DNA from: an uncultured bacterium
GTDB lineage: Bacteria; Bacillota; Clostridia; Oscillospirales; Ruminococcaceae
Direction: 5' to 3'
Assembly (NCBI GenBank): GCA_905214265.1
Contig: CAJMLQ010000028.1
Coordinates: 1-29,342 of the forward strand
Length of the DNA stretch: 29,342 nt
The translations under genes were made by a program, and so were the position numbers. Positions 1 through 6,484 of the stretch are shown here, in pieces. The first letter of the stretch is position 1; each line of letters starts with the position of its first letter. The notes below the pieces were generated by a model. That model ran no database searches. It saw nothing but the letters and a program-made list of their open reading frames with translations, and was not told the DNA's origin.

Positions 1-480
1 GCCGGTGGTATAGCCCACGATGTGGGCGGCCAGCTGGCGGTCCGCACTTCTCCGGGTGACGGAAAAGCTGGTGACACCCTGGGCCTCGATTGCGGAAACT
101 CCACGCAGCAGAAAAGGCTTTCCGTTTTTCAGCTGCTGCGAGACCTCGGTGCGCCGGGAAACCGGAACCGCTTCCAGCACCGGCACCAGATTTTCCGCCG
201 ATGGAAGAACGGCGTTAACGGTTTCGGCCACATTGTTGACCAGGGGCCGGAACTGGCAGTCATAAATATTGCCCCGGGAACGGGAAACCGTCAGGGTGTA
301 CTTAGACTGCTGCCGGGCGGTCTGGGCCAGGCCCGGCGACTGGGACAGATAGGCTACTCGAAGGTACAAAAAGGTGAACGCCACCGCGCAAAAGGCGAAA
401 AATGCCACTGCGCGGCGGTAGATCGCGCTGCTGTATGGGCGCTCCTCGGCAAAGGAGCCTTTTGGGGGACGTTTTTTCAC
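1..480 (-). CDS. Penicillin-binding protein 2/SpoVD-like transpeptidase, N-terminal part
   Basis: Partial gene running off the left edge; 160 codons are visible. Class B penicillin-binding proteins crosslink peptidoglycan outside the membrane. The visible part has a basic cytoplasmic start (MKKRPPKGSF), a single membrane anchor at about residues 24-40 (AVAFFAFCAVAFTFLYL), then SRGNIYD at residues 67-73, which matches the RGxIYDR-type motif opening the dimerisation domain of this family, and AHIVGYTTG near the edge. The catalytic transpeptidase domain is outside the window. I chose the GTG start at 480 because AAGGGCGGA precedes it and the nearby ATG is out of frame and stops at once. A TATACT box at 512-517 could be its -10, but no good -35 is seen. 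Whether it is the divisional or the sporulation paralogue cannot be told. Confidence 0.8.
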   Translation of the reverse strand, partial: MKKRPPKGSFAEERPYSSAIYRRAVAFFAFCAVAFTFLYLRVAYLSQSPGLAQTARQQSKYTLTVSRSRGNIYDCQFRPLVNNVAETVNAVLPSAENLVPVLEAVPVSRRTEVSQQLKNGKPFLLRGVSAIEAQGVTSFSVTRRSADRQLAAHIVGYTTG

Positions 481-900
481 TGCATTCCGCCCTTTCCGAA
501 GGATTTTTATTAGTATACCCATTTTTTCAAAAATTTGATTTTACCGGAACCATACTAAAACCATACAGCTAGCACCTTGTACGGCAGGCCGCCCGTCTGG
601 GCCGCGAGGGCAGTACCCTCTGCTTCCGCTGCGGAGAAAACCCGGTGGGGCAGTATGAGATCGTCCTCCGCGTTTATGCGGTCTTCACAGAAAAACGGCC
701 GCCTAATCCGGGTAGAGGGGTCTGGACGGCGCGGAACCCCTTTTCCTAGGTACGAATCAGAAGGTCGTGGAAATGACCACGGTTCAGGTCCGGGAACCCG
801 AACGAAGGGTGGGGCTGGTTGGTCCGTCAGGGGGTTCAACATCATCCAGGCCGACTGGACCATGATGCTTTCCCAATATCTTCGGCCCTGAAGCCCACAA
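481..900. other. Long intergenic stretch with a possible gene remnant
   Basis: About 420 bases between the PBP gene and the terminator of the oad unit hold no convincing intact gene. On the minus strand, roughly 555-690, one frame ends in a peptide (LILPHRVFSAAEAE ... TGGLPYKVLAVWF) whose composition and GC-ending codons look protein-like. Upstream of that the same frame becomes proline/arginine-rich and unconvincing, and no ribosome site precedes its only ATG (863). I read it as either the tail of a decayed or frameshifted gene or chance. The opposite-strand frame (577-891) is rich in Arg and Ser and looks like an antisense shadow. Confidence 0.3.
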
Positions 901-945
901 AAACGCCGCGGCAGCAGACCCGTTTGGTCCGCTGCCGCGGCGTTT
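901..945 (-). terminator. Strong terminator after the oad unit
   Basis: A 15-bp GC-rich stem (AAACGCCGCGGCAGC with its exact complement) continues, after one mismatch, through GACC/GGTC to a 5-base loop. On the minus strand it is followed by GTTTTTGTG, as expected for a factor-independent terminator. It lies 36 bases past the stop of the small gamma-like gene. Confidence 0.85.
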
Positions 946-980
946 CTTCAGGCGCATCTTTTCGCACCTGGTGAGGTTTC

Positions 981-1124
981 TTACTTCTGTTCCGGTTTGT
1001 CTTGGAAAAACCGGGTCAGCAGCACCATGACGCCGATGATGACCGCCGTGACCAGGAAAATGCCCAGCATTCCCAAGCCCATAATTTTCAGGGAATCCAA
1101 AAACAGCGGGATATTGAAATTCAT
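981..1124 (-). CDS. Small single-pass membrane protein, OadG-like gamma subunit
   Basis: A 47-residue protein: MNFNIPLFLDSL, then one hydrophobic segment (about residues 13-36, KIMGLGMLGIFLVTAVIIGVMVLL), then a short charged tail (TRFFQDKPEQK). This size and layout is that of OadG-type gamma subunits, single-span proteins that hold the beta subunit and the cytoplasmic alpha subunit of Na+-pumping decarboxylases together. It starts 36 bases after the beta-subunit gene, with AAAGGCGAG as ribosome site, so the two are surely co-transcribed. The short tail lacks the histidine-rich zinc-binding extension known from enterobacterial OadG. The assignment rests on context and topology, because the sequence is too short for firm recognition. 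Confidence 0.72.
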   Translation of the reverse strand: MNFNIPLFLDSLKIMGLGMLGIFLVTAVIIGVMVLLTRFFQDKPEQK

Positions 1125-1160
1125 AATTCACTCGCCTTTCCGGCATACTGCCTAACGTGT

Positions 1161-2312
1161 TTACAGGAACATGGGGACTAGGGTGAGGATCAGACCGCCG
1201 GCGATGACCGAGGCGATCTGTCCGGATACGTTGGCTCCCACCGCGTGCATCAGCAGGAAATTCTCCGGATCCTCCTCCAGGCCCATGCGGTTGATCACCC
1301 GAGCCGACATGGGGAAGGCCGAAATACCTGCCGCGCCAACCATGGGGTTGATTTTCTTGCCCTTGGGCAGGAAGATGTTCAAAAGCTTCGCAAACAGCAC
1401 GCCGCCGGCGGTATCGAAGATAAATGCGATCAGCCCCAGCCCCATAATAAGGAGCGTCTCCCATTTCAGGAACAGCTCCGCCTGCATCTTGGTGGCCACG
1501 GTAAGGCCCAGCAGTAGGGTAATCAGGTTTGCCAGCACGTTCTGGGCCGTTTCAGACAGGGAGCCCAGAACACCGCATTCCCGGATCAGGTTTCCGAACA
1601 TCAAAAAGCCGACCAGCGCCACGGATTTGGGGGCGATGATCCCCGCAATCATGGTGATGATAATGGGGAAGAGAATGCGGGCGGTCTTGGAAACCGGCCG
1701 CTGGGCGTAGGCCATCCGGATACGCCGCTCCTTTTTCGTGGTAATGAGTTTGATTACCGGCGGCTGAACAATGGGCACCAATGCCATGTAGGAATAAGCA
1801 GCTACGATAATCGCGCCCACATACTTGGAGTTGAAATAGTTTGCCACAAAAATGGACGTGGGACCGTCTGCCGCGCCGATGATGGCAATGGAAGCCGCGT
1901 CCGTAAGGCCAAAGCCGAAGAGGCATGCCATGCTCAGCGTAAAGAAGATGCCGAATTGGGCCGCCGCGCCGAACAGCATCATCTTCGGGTTGGACAGGAG
2001 AGGGGTAAAGTCGATCATCGCGCCGATTCCGATAAAAAGCAGGAGGGGGAACAGCTCGTTGGCGATACCGGCCTTAAAGAGGACATCGATAGCCCCCACT
2101 TCCGTTTCGCCGGTAATTTTGTCCACCTGGGTCACGGCTCCGGAGAGGGGAAGGTTGACCAGAATCGCGCCGAATCCCATGGGAACCAGCAGGGTAGGCT
2201 CCATTTTTTTGACGATCCCCAAATAGATGAGGATGGCTCCGATGACCCACATGACGGCCATCTGCCAGGTCAATTCGGTAACATTTCCGAAAAGACTCAG
2301 TAATTGCTGCAT
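1161..2312 (-). CDS. oadB: Sodium ion-translocating decarboxylase, beta subunit (OadB/GcdB/MmdB family)
   Basis: A polytopic membrane protein of 383 residues. In known complexes the beta subunit couples decarboxylation of a biotin-bound carboxyl group to Na+ export. Family marks are present: LLVPMGFGAILVNLPL near residues 41-56, IGIGAMIDF, the GAADGPTSI motif (Asp149, equivalent to the Na+-binding Asp of Klebsiella OadB), and GANVSGQIAS near the C-terminus (Asn361, Ser363). Start choice: a TTG at 2333 has no ribosome site; ATG 2324 directly abuts AAAGGA; ATG 2312 sits 12 bases after it and gives the N-terminus usual for the family (MQQLLSLFGN). No alpha (carboxyltransferase) or biotin carrier gene is adjacent. 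It is transcribed through a structured leader with a riboswitch-like fold. Confidence 0.88.
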   Translation of the reverse strand: MQQLLSLFGNVTELTWQMAVMWVIGAILIYLGIVKKMEPTLLVPMGFGAILVNLPLSGAVTQVDKITGETEVGAIDVLFKAGIANELFPLLLFIGIGAMIDFTPLLSNPKMMLFGAAAQFGIFFTLSMACLFGFGLTDAASIAIIGAADGPTSIFVANYFNSKYVGAIIVAAYSYMALVPIVQPPVIKLITTKKERRIRMAYAQRPVSKTARILFPIIITMIAGIIAPKSVALVGFLMFGNLIRECGVLGSLSETAQNVLANLITLLLGLTVATKMQAELFLKWETLLIMGLGLIAFIFDTAGGVLFAKLLNIFLPKGKKINPMVGAAGISAFPMSARVINRMGLEEDPENFLLMHAVGANVSGQIASVIAGGLILTLVPMFL

Positions 2313-2370
2313 ATCTTCGACCATTCCTTTCAAAAGCTCGGACGGCGGCGCATGGGCTTCAGACTCTCAC

Positions 2371-2413
2371 AAAAAAAGACTTTTATCATGGCAATGGCCA
2401 CAATAAAAGTCTT
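2371..2413 (-). terminator. Riboswitch-controlled terminator in the oadB leader
   Basis: On the minus strand AAGACTTTTAT (2413-2403) pairs perfectly with ATAAAAGTCTT (2386-2376) around a 16-base loop, followed by a T-run. The 5' arm of this hairpin is also the 3' end of the aptamer (GCAAGACTTTTAT), so aptamer closure and terminator formation exclude each other. This is the classic attenuation layout. Confidence 0.85.
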
Positions 2414-2514
2414 GCTGTCGGATTCTGAAATCCTTAGGCCGGATGCGGATGGAATCCACCGGGTATGTCGCATCCAACTGCGGCTGTCGTGCGGCCGCCA
2501 GCTACTCCCTTTTC
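2403..2514 (-). ncRNA. yybP-ykoY-type (Mn2+) riboswitch aptamer
   Basis: The minus-strand leader carries the recognisable parts of the yybP-ykoY class in order: AAAAGGGAGTAGC at its 5' end, an ACATACC loop segment inside a GGATGCG/CGCATCC arm, and AGCAAGACTTTTAT at its 3' end. Helices seen: AAAAG with CTTTT (P1), GCTG with CAGC (P2), GCGGC with GCCGC, GGATGCG with CGCATCC, and GGATT with AATCC. In this class Mn2+ docks the GGGAGTA loop against the ATAC loop, stabilises P1 and frees downstream expression; known targets are Mn exporters and related cation transporters. Here the only downstream genes are the oadB-like and small membrane protein genes. The class assignment is from remembered consensus, not a covariance-model search. 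Confidence 0.78.
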
Positions 2515-2527
2515 TTGGTACCTTTTC

Positions 2528-2556
2528 ATGATAGGGGATTTTCACGGTCTTGTCAA
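2528..2556 (-). promoter_or_regulatory. Promoter of the riboswitch-oadB unit
   Basis: TTGACA (2556-2551), 17-base spacer, TATCAT (2533-2528) on the minus strand. The predicted start point lies just before the aptamer, so the whole aptamer is transcribed. Confidence 0.8.
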
Positions 2557-2607
2557 GGGAAATTTCCCAAAATCGAAAAGATTCTCCAAAATCAGGCGGT
2601 TTTGCTG

Positions 2608-3408
2608 TCACCATTTTGCCGAAACATTGTGGAAAGGCTCCCCGATAAATCCCACCTGGGCAAAATCCTCCATATTGCGGCGAATAAGAAAGTCAATGTA
2701 ACTGGCGACCATCTGGGCGGTCAACAGGTATCCTGCCGGGTTCATGTGCCCACCCAGGAAGAAGCGGCGCTTGAATTCCGCATCATAGACCGGCGCGTAC
2801 CGATGAAAATCCAGCACATAGGTGTAGGGAAAAAGCTTCGCCAGCTCATAAAGCAGGGCTGCGTGCCTTTCCCGCAGTTCCTGCCGTTCTGCTTCTTCCT
2901 CCTGCCGCGGCATGGTCATCAGGAAAAAGCGCGCCTGGGGCTGCATCGTCCTGAGCCGCTGGATGATTTTTGCATAATATCCGGCAAAGGTCGGCGCATT
3001 ATTCTCATAGTCCTCCAGGCAGATGTCCGCGGTGGACCCGACCTCCTGCTTCTGTCCCATCAGATCGTTGACACCCAGGGCGATGATGTAAGCCTGACAG
3101 AGCTTGTCCGGGTTCCAAAAATCATTGGCTTCAGCGAAGCTTTCCCAGTATTCCTTGGCCGTCATGCCGCCTCGGGAGAAGTTGTAGGCCTTGCAGCCTG
3201 CCAGCCGTGCCAGATACTGGCCCCACGAATACTCAAAATAATCATGATAGCCCTTTTTTCCGTCCTCGTCCAGGGACTCGAACTCTCCGGAAGAGAGGCT
3301 GTCTCCGATGCAGCCGATAGTGCGAAAAATTCCGCAGAAACCGCCGTCTGGCCGGATTTGATCCAGCGGATTCCCCTCTGGAATCTCCATGAATTTGCTC
3401 AGTTTCAT
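2608..3408 (-). CDS. SGNH/GDSL-family hydrolase
   Basis: A cytoplasmic 266-residue protein of the SGNH hydrolase (GDSL esterase/lipase) superfamily, whose members deacylate a range of esters. Block I is CIGDSLSSGEF with Ser37 as nucleophile, block II SRGG around 78-81 gives the oxyanion Gly, block III is GVND with Asn114, and block V has His221 in GGHMNPAGY. The usual Asp three residues before the His is not present (Leu218), so the catalytic dyad or an alternative acid must be used. No signal peptide. The ATG at 3408 has AGGAGG seven bases upstream and its own promoter. The substrate cannot be predicted. Neighbouring UroD-like and oadB genes share strand but have separate signals. Confidence 0.8.
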   Translation of the reverse strand: MKLSKFMEIPEGNPLDQIRPDGGFCGIFRTIGCIGDSLSSGEFESLDEDGKKGYHDYFEYSWGQYLARLAGCKAYNFSRGGMTAKEYWESFAEANDFWNPDKLCQAYIIALGVNDLMGQKQEVGSTADICLEDYENNAPTFAGYYAKIIQRLRTMQPQARFFLMTMPRQEEEAERQELRERHAALLYELAKLFPYTYVLDFHRYAPVYDAEFKRRFFLGGHMNPAGYLLTAQMVASYIDFLIRRNMEDFAQVGFIGEPFHNVSAKW

Positions 3409-3470
3409 CTCGCATCCTCCTAAACCTGATACCGGCAGACGCTGCCGGATCCATGTGCTTTTCGCCTTTT

Positions 3471-3499
3471 ATCATAGGTTTTTTTTCCAGCCCTGTCAA
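3471..3499 (-). promoter_or_regulatory. Promoter of the SGNH hydrolase gene
   Basis: TTGACA (3499-3494), 17-base spacer containing an A-tract, TATGAT (3476-3471) on the minus strand, ending about 60 bases before the start codon. Confidence 0.75.
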
Positions 3500-3534
3500 G
3501 AGTCATCTTCATCCGAAAACTTTTCGTATCGCCA

Positions 3535-4554
3535 TCAGGTCCCATACGCAAAAAGCCGTGCCGACTGGGTGATCGCCAGGATATTTTCCGGCGGTGTGTT
3601 GCGTGGCACTTCGCAGGCGGAACTCAAGATAAAACCGCCGCGGTTCCCAAACAGGGACAGCAGCGCGTTGGCCTCCCGGCGGACATCCTCTGTGGTTCCG
3701 GCATATAAAGCCTCGATCGTACTGATATTGCCTTCCAGAGCGCATTTTCCCATCGCCGCCTCACGCGCTTCTTCCATGGAAACCACGCTGTCCAGTTCCA
3801 GGCAGTCCGCACCGGTTTCCACCATATCCTGAAGGATATGAGCGGTATTGCCGCATACGTGATAAAATACAGGCAACCCGGTTTCGTGCAGCCGTTCAAC
3901 AGCCTGGCGTACATAGGGAAGAGCATACTGATGGTAGAGCGCCGGGCTGATCAAGCTGGATACAGAGTCCCCAAATGCTAGGCCGTGAGCGCCCGCCCGA
4001 GCTGCAGCCTTTCCGTATTCCACGATCGCATCCGTGCAAAGCTGCAGCAGGGGGAGCAGGTGTTCATCATCATGATCGTAGAGATCCATCAGAAAATCCT
4101 GCGGTCCGCGCAGACAGGCCGCCGCTGAAAAGGGAGCAGAATCAATGTTGGTCTTGATGAAAATGTGATCTCCAACAGCCTGCCGGCACAGCTGCGTAGC
4201 CTTTAAAATAACCGAAAGCCGCCCGTTCTGAATCGAAAAATTCCGGAGCGGCTGGTGATATCCCGCCTGCAGCGGGTGGGATAAAAGCTGCGGCGGCTCA
4301 TCCTCCGGAAAGTGCACCGGAGCGCCGAATGCTTCGGCCAGAATATAGTTGTCGGTGCTTACATAAACAGCATCGTAATCATAATACTTTTGGGATGCCA
4401 GTATCGTATCTGCCATTACCTGTGGATCTGTCGAATATTCCCGATGCCGTGTGCCTGCCACATTCAGAGCATGTTGGATGATTTCCGGTACGACCGGAAC
4501 ACAGTCGGATCTTTCAAAAGCTAATGCCGCCTGTACACGCTGGATACCTGTCAT
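3535..4554 (-). CDS. Uroporphyrinogen decarboxylase-family protein (MtaA/CmuA-like methyltransferase)
   Basis: A 339-residue protein of the URO-D fold family. It starts with MTGIQRVQAALAFERSDCVPVVPE, the standard opening (rv..al..e..DrvPv.pe), and has GLAFGDSVSSLISPALYHQYALPY at mid-length. Unlike haem-pathway HemE it carries the zinc-thiol site of methyltransferases acting on corrinoid proteins: His232-Val-Cys234 (YHVCGN) and Cys314 (SSACEVP). It therefore more likely moves methyl groups between a corrinoid protein and a thiol than makes coproporphyrinogen. No corrinoid protein or haem gene is nearby, so the partner is unknown. AAAGGAG precedes the ATG. It lies just downstream of tRNA-Leu and its hairpin, with no clear promoter of its own. 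Confidence 0.8.
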   Translation of the reverse strand: MTGIQRVQAALAFERSDCVPVVPEIIQHALNVAGTRHREYSTDPQVMADTILASQKYYDYDAVYVSTDNYILAEAFGAPVHFPEDEPPQLLSHPLQAGYHQPLRNFSIQNGRLSVILKATQLCRQAVGDHIFIKTNIDSAPFSAAACLRGPQDFLMDLYDHDDEHLLPLLQLCTDAIVEYGKAAARAGAHGLAFGDSVSSLISPALYHQYALPYVRQAVERLHETGLPVFYHVCGNTAHILQDMVETGADCLELDSVVSMEEAREAAMGKCALEGNISTIEALYAGTTEDVRREANALLSLFGNRGGFILSSACEVPRNTPPENILAITQSARLFAYGT

Positions 4555-4592
4555 GGCTGGGACTCCTTTCTTATTTTTTCAATCAAACGGAA

Positions 4593-4635
4593 GAGCCGCT
4601 ATTCTGATACGTCCATTGTATCAGAATAACGGCTC
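4593..4635 (-). terminator. Hairpin downstream of tRNA-Leu
   Basis: Near-perfect 18-bp stem (GAGCCG, one mismatch, TATTCTGATAC) with a 7-base loop, starting 7 bases past the tRNA 3' end. The following minus-strand sequence is only weakly T-rich (CTTCCGTTTG). It probably ends the tRNA transcript, perhaps with read-through into the UroD-like gene. Confidence 0.65.
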
Positions 4636-4641
4636 CCATCA

Positions 4642-4724
4642 TGGTGCCGCTGGCCGGACTCGAACCGGCATGGTTTCCCGCCGCATTTTGAGTGCGGTGC
4701 GTCTGCCAATTCCGCCACAGCGGC
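4642..4724 (-). tRNA. tRNA-Leu (anticodon CAA)
   Basis: Minus-strand cloverleaf: acceptor GCCGCTG pairs with CAGCGGC, discriminator A, encoded CCA. The anticodon stem CCGCA/TGCGG encloses CTCAAAA, giving anticodon CAA (codon UUG). A T-arm with GGTTCGAGTCC and an extra variable arm fit a class II leucine tRNA. The gene has its own promoter and a following hairpin. Confidence 0.95.
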
Positions 4725-4734
4725 ATCTTTTATT

Positions 4735-4764
4735 ATGATACACTATCCACCTAGAAAAAGTCAA
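4735..4764 (-). promoter_or_regulatory. Promoter of tRNA-Leu
   Basis: TTGACT (4764-4759), 18-base spacer, TATCAT (4740-4735) on the minus strand; the -10 ends ten bases before the mature tRNA 5' end. It is back to back with the promoter of the trmN6-like gene. Confidence 0.7.
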
Positions 4765-4796
4765 GAGGTTTTAGAGGATTTTTATGATTTTATTTC

Positions 4797-4825
4797 TTGC
4801 GCCAAAATTGGGTTTATGGTAAAAT
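4797..4825 (+). promoter_or_regulatory. Promoter of the trmN6-rsmI unit
   Basis: TTGCGC (4797-4802), 17-base spacer, TAAAAT (4820-4825), with an extended -10 TGG just before it. Confidence 0.55.
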
Positions 4826-4857
4826 GGATACAGCGTTATGCAACAGGAGGAACGCCA

Positions 4858-5625
4858 ATGCCTGCGCCAACAAACGACTGCTCCTACAAATCCCTGGGCC
4901 GAGGCCCACTGGGGGAAGCGCTGGCTGTTTGTATCAGCCCCCGCCATACCTTCGGGGTGGATTCCTTTCTTCTGGCTTCGTTTTCCCAGGCAAAACGGGC
5001 AGACCTGACTGCCGACCTGGGGGCCGGATGCGGAATCCTCTCTGTTTTGCTTTACAAAATGTATCAATGTCATAAAATATACGGATTGGAGCTTCAAAAG
5101 GAGGCGGTTTGCCAGTTCCAGGAAACCGTTTCGGCCAGCGGCCTGGAAAATGTCATTTTCCCTGTGGAGGGTGATCTGTGCCAGCTTCCGGCATCCCTCC
5201 CACGGAACGCTTTCGGTCTGGTCGTCTGCAATCCGCCCTATTTCCGAGAGAATCCTTCCCCGGATCCGTCCCGCGCCGCCGCCCGCACCGAAATCGCCTG
5301 CACACTGGACAGCGTCTGCGCCGCGGCAGAGCGGCTGCTGCGGTTCGGAGGCCGGTTCTGCCTCTGCCAGCGGCCGGAGCGGCTGCCGGATCTTTTTGCG
5401 GCGATGCGCGCCCACCGGCTGGAGCCAAAACGGCTGCGGCTGGCGGCAGACACGGTTTCTTCCACGCCATGGCTGGCGCTTGTGGAGGGCCGGCTGGGCG
5501 GCAGGCCGGGACTCCGGGCAGAACCGCTGTTTTTCACACGAAATCCCGACGGCAGTTCAACGCAGGAAATGGCGCTGCTGTACAAAGAATCATATATCTG
5601 CCATAAGAAAGCGAGGAATCTATGA
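4858..5625 (+). CDS. trmN6: tRNA1(Val) (adenine37-N6)-methyltransferase-like protein (TrmN6/YabB family)
   Basis: A 255-residue SAM-dependent methyltransferase. Motif I is DLGAGCG (residues 53-59), and the catalytic NPPY of amino-methyltransferases is at 125-128 (VVCNPPYF). FGVDSFLLASF at the N-terminus is typical of the TrmN6/YabB family, which methylates N6 of an adenine in tRNA. The open frame extends upstream to 4735, but the ATG at 4858 is preferred because AACAGGAGG precedes it and homology begins there; the upstream frame also contains the promoter. The stop overlaps the rsmI start by four bases (ATGA), so the two are translationally coupled. In Bacillus the same pair flanks yazA, which is absent here. 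Confidence 0.85.
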   Translation: MPAPTNDCSYKSLGRGPLGEALAVCISPRHTFGVDSFLLASFSQAKRADLTADLGAGCGILSVLLYKMYQCHKIYGLELQKEAVCQFQETVSASGLENVIFPVEGDLCQLPASLPRNAFGLVVCNPPYFRENPSPDPSRAAARTEIACTLDSVCAAAERLLRFGGRFCLCQRPERLPDLFAAMRAHRLEPKRLRLAADTVSSTPWLALVEGRLGGRPGLRAEPLFFTRNPDGSSTQEMALLYKESYICHKKARNL

Positions 5626-6449
5626 GCGGAACGCTGTATGTCGTGGGGACCCCTATCGGGAACCTGTCGGACTTTTCCCCCCGAGCAGTGGAGACCCTTG
5701 AAAGCGTGGACTTTATCGCGGCGGAGGACACCCGCGTCACCTTAAAGCTGCTTAATCACTTTGAAATCAAAAAGCCCATGGTCAGCTACCATGAGCACAA
5801 CCTGCGGGAGCGCGGCGCGGGCATCGTGGACCGCATTCTCGGCGGCGAGAGCGCGGCGGTGGTCTCCGACGCGGGGATGCCCTGCATTTCCGATCCCGGA
5901 GAGGACCTGGTCCGGCTGGCAGCGGAAGCCGGGATCCCCACAGTGGTGATCCCCGGCCCCAGCGCGGCGGTCTCCGCGCTTTGTCTGAGCGGCCTGTCCA
6001 CCTCTCGGTTCAGCTTCGAAGGGTTCCTCTCCACCAACCGTCATAACCGGATGGAGCATCTGCAAAGCCTGGTCCGGGACACGCACACGCTGATCTTCTA
6101 CGAGGCTCCTCACAAGCTCCTGACCACCCTTCACGATATCCGGGATGTTTTGGGAAACCGGCGGATTTCTATCTGCCGGGAGCTGACAAAGATCCACGAA
6201 GAGGTCATTCGCACGGACTTTGACGGGGCGATCGCCCTGTACGAAGGGAAAAGCCCCAAAGGAGAGTTCGTCCTCATCGTAGAGGGCGCCACCTCAGAAC
6301 AGGAACCGGGAATGACGTTGGAGGAAGCGGTGGCCCAGGCTCGGCAGCTGGTGAATGCCGGCACAAAGCAGACCGATGCCGCTAAACAGATCGCCGCAGA
6401 AACCGGCTTTAAGAAAAGCGAAATCTACGCCGCCATGCTCACGCCTTAA
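5622..6449 (+). CDS. rsmI: 16S rRNA (cytidine1402-2'-O)-methyltransferase RsmI
   Basis: A 275-residue member of the SAM-dependent tetrapyrrole-methylase fold. RsmI methylates the ribose of C1402 in the 16S rRNA decoding centre. Diagnostic stretches are VVGTPIGNLSDFSPRA (residues 8-22), AAEDTRVTLKLLNHF, VSYHEHN, VSDAGMPCISDPGEDLV and VVIPGPSA, followed by the C-terminal FVLIVEG and KKSEIYAAML. Full length and undisturbed. It overlaps the trmN6-like gene by four bases; a gap of about 35 bases follows before the phosphatase gene, so all three may form one transcript. Confidence 0.95.
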   Translation: MSGTLYVVGTPIGNLSDFSPRAVETLESVDFIAAEDTRVTLKLLNHFEIKKPMVSYHEHNLRERGAGIVDRILGGESAAVVSDAGMPCISDPGEDLVRLAAEAGIPTVVIPGPSAAVSALCLSGLSTSRFSFEGFLSTNRHNRMEHLQSLVRDTHTLIFYEAPHKLLTTLHDIRDVLGNRRISICRELTKIHEEVIRTDFDGAIALYEGKSPKGEFVLIVEGATSEQEPGMTLEEAVAQARQLVNAGTKQTDAAKQIAAETGFKKSEIYAAMLTP

Positions 6450-6484
6450 AAGCAGTTGCCCAACCGTATAGGAGGAAAATCTTC

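Noticed and set aside
22..513. 163-codon plus-strand open frame at the left edge
   Set aside because: Antisense to the penicillin-binding protein gene, whose membrane anchor and RGNIYD motif are clear; the plus-strand product has no recognisable feature.
577..891. 104-codon plus-strand open frame in the long intergenic stretch
   Set aside because: Arg/Ser-rich composition typical of an antisense shadow, with no ribosome site.
2330..2614. 94-codon minus-strand frame upstream of oadB
   Set aside because: It spans the promoter, aptamer and terminator; the structured RNA explains the sequence better than a protein does.
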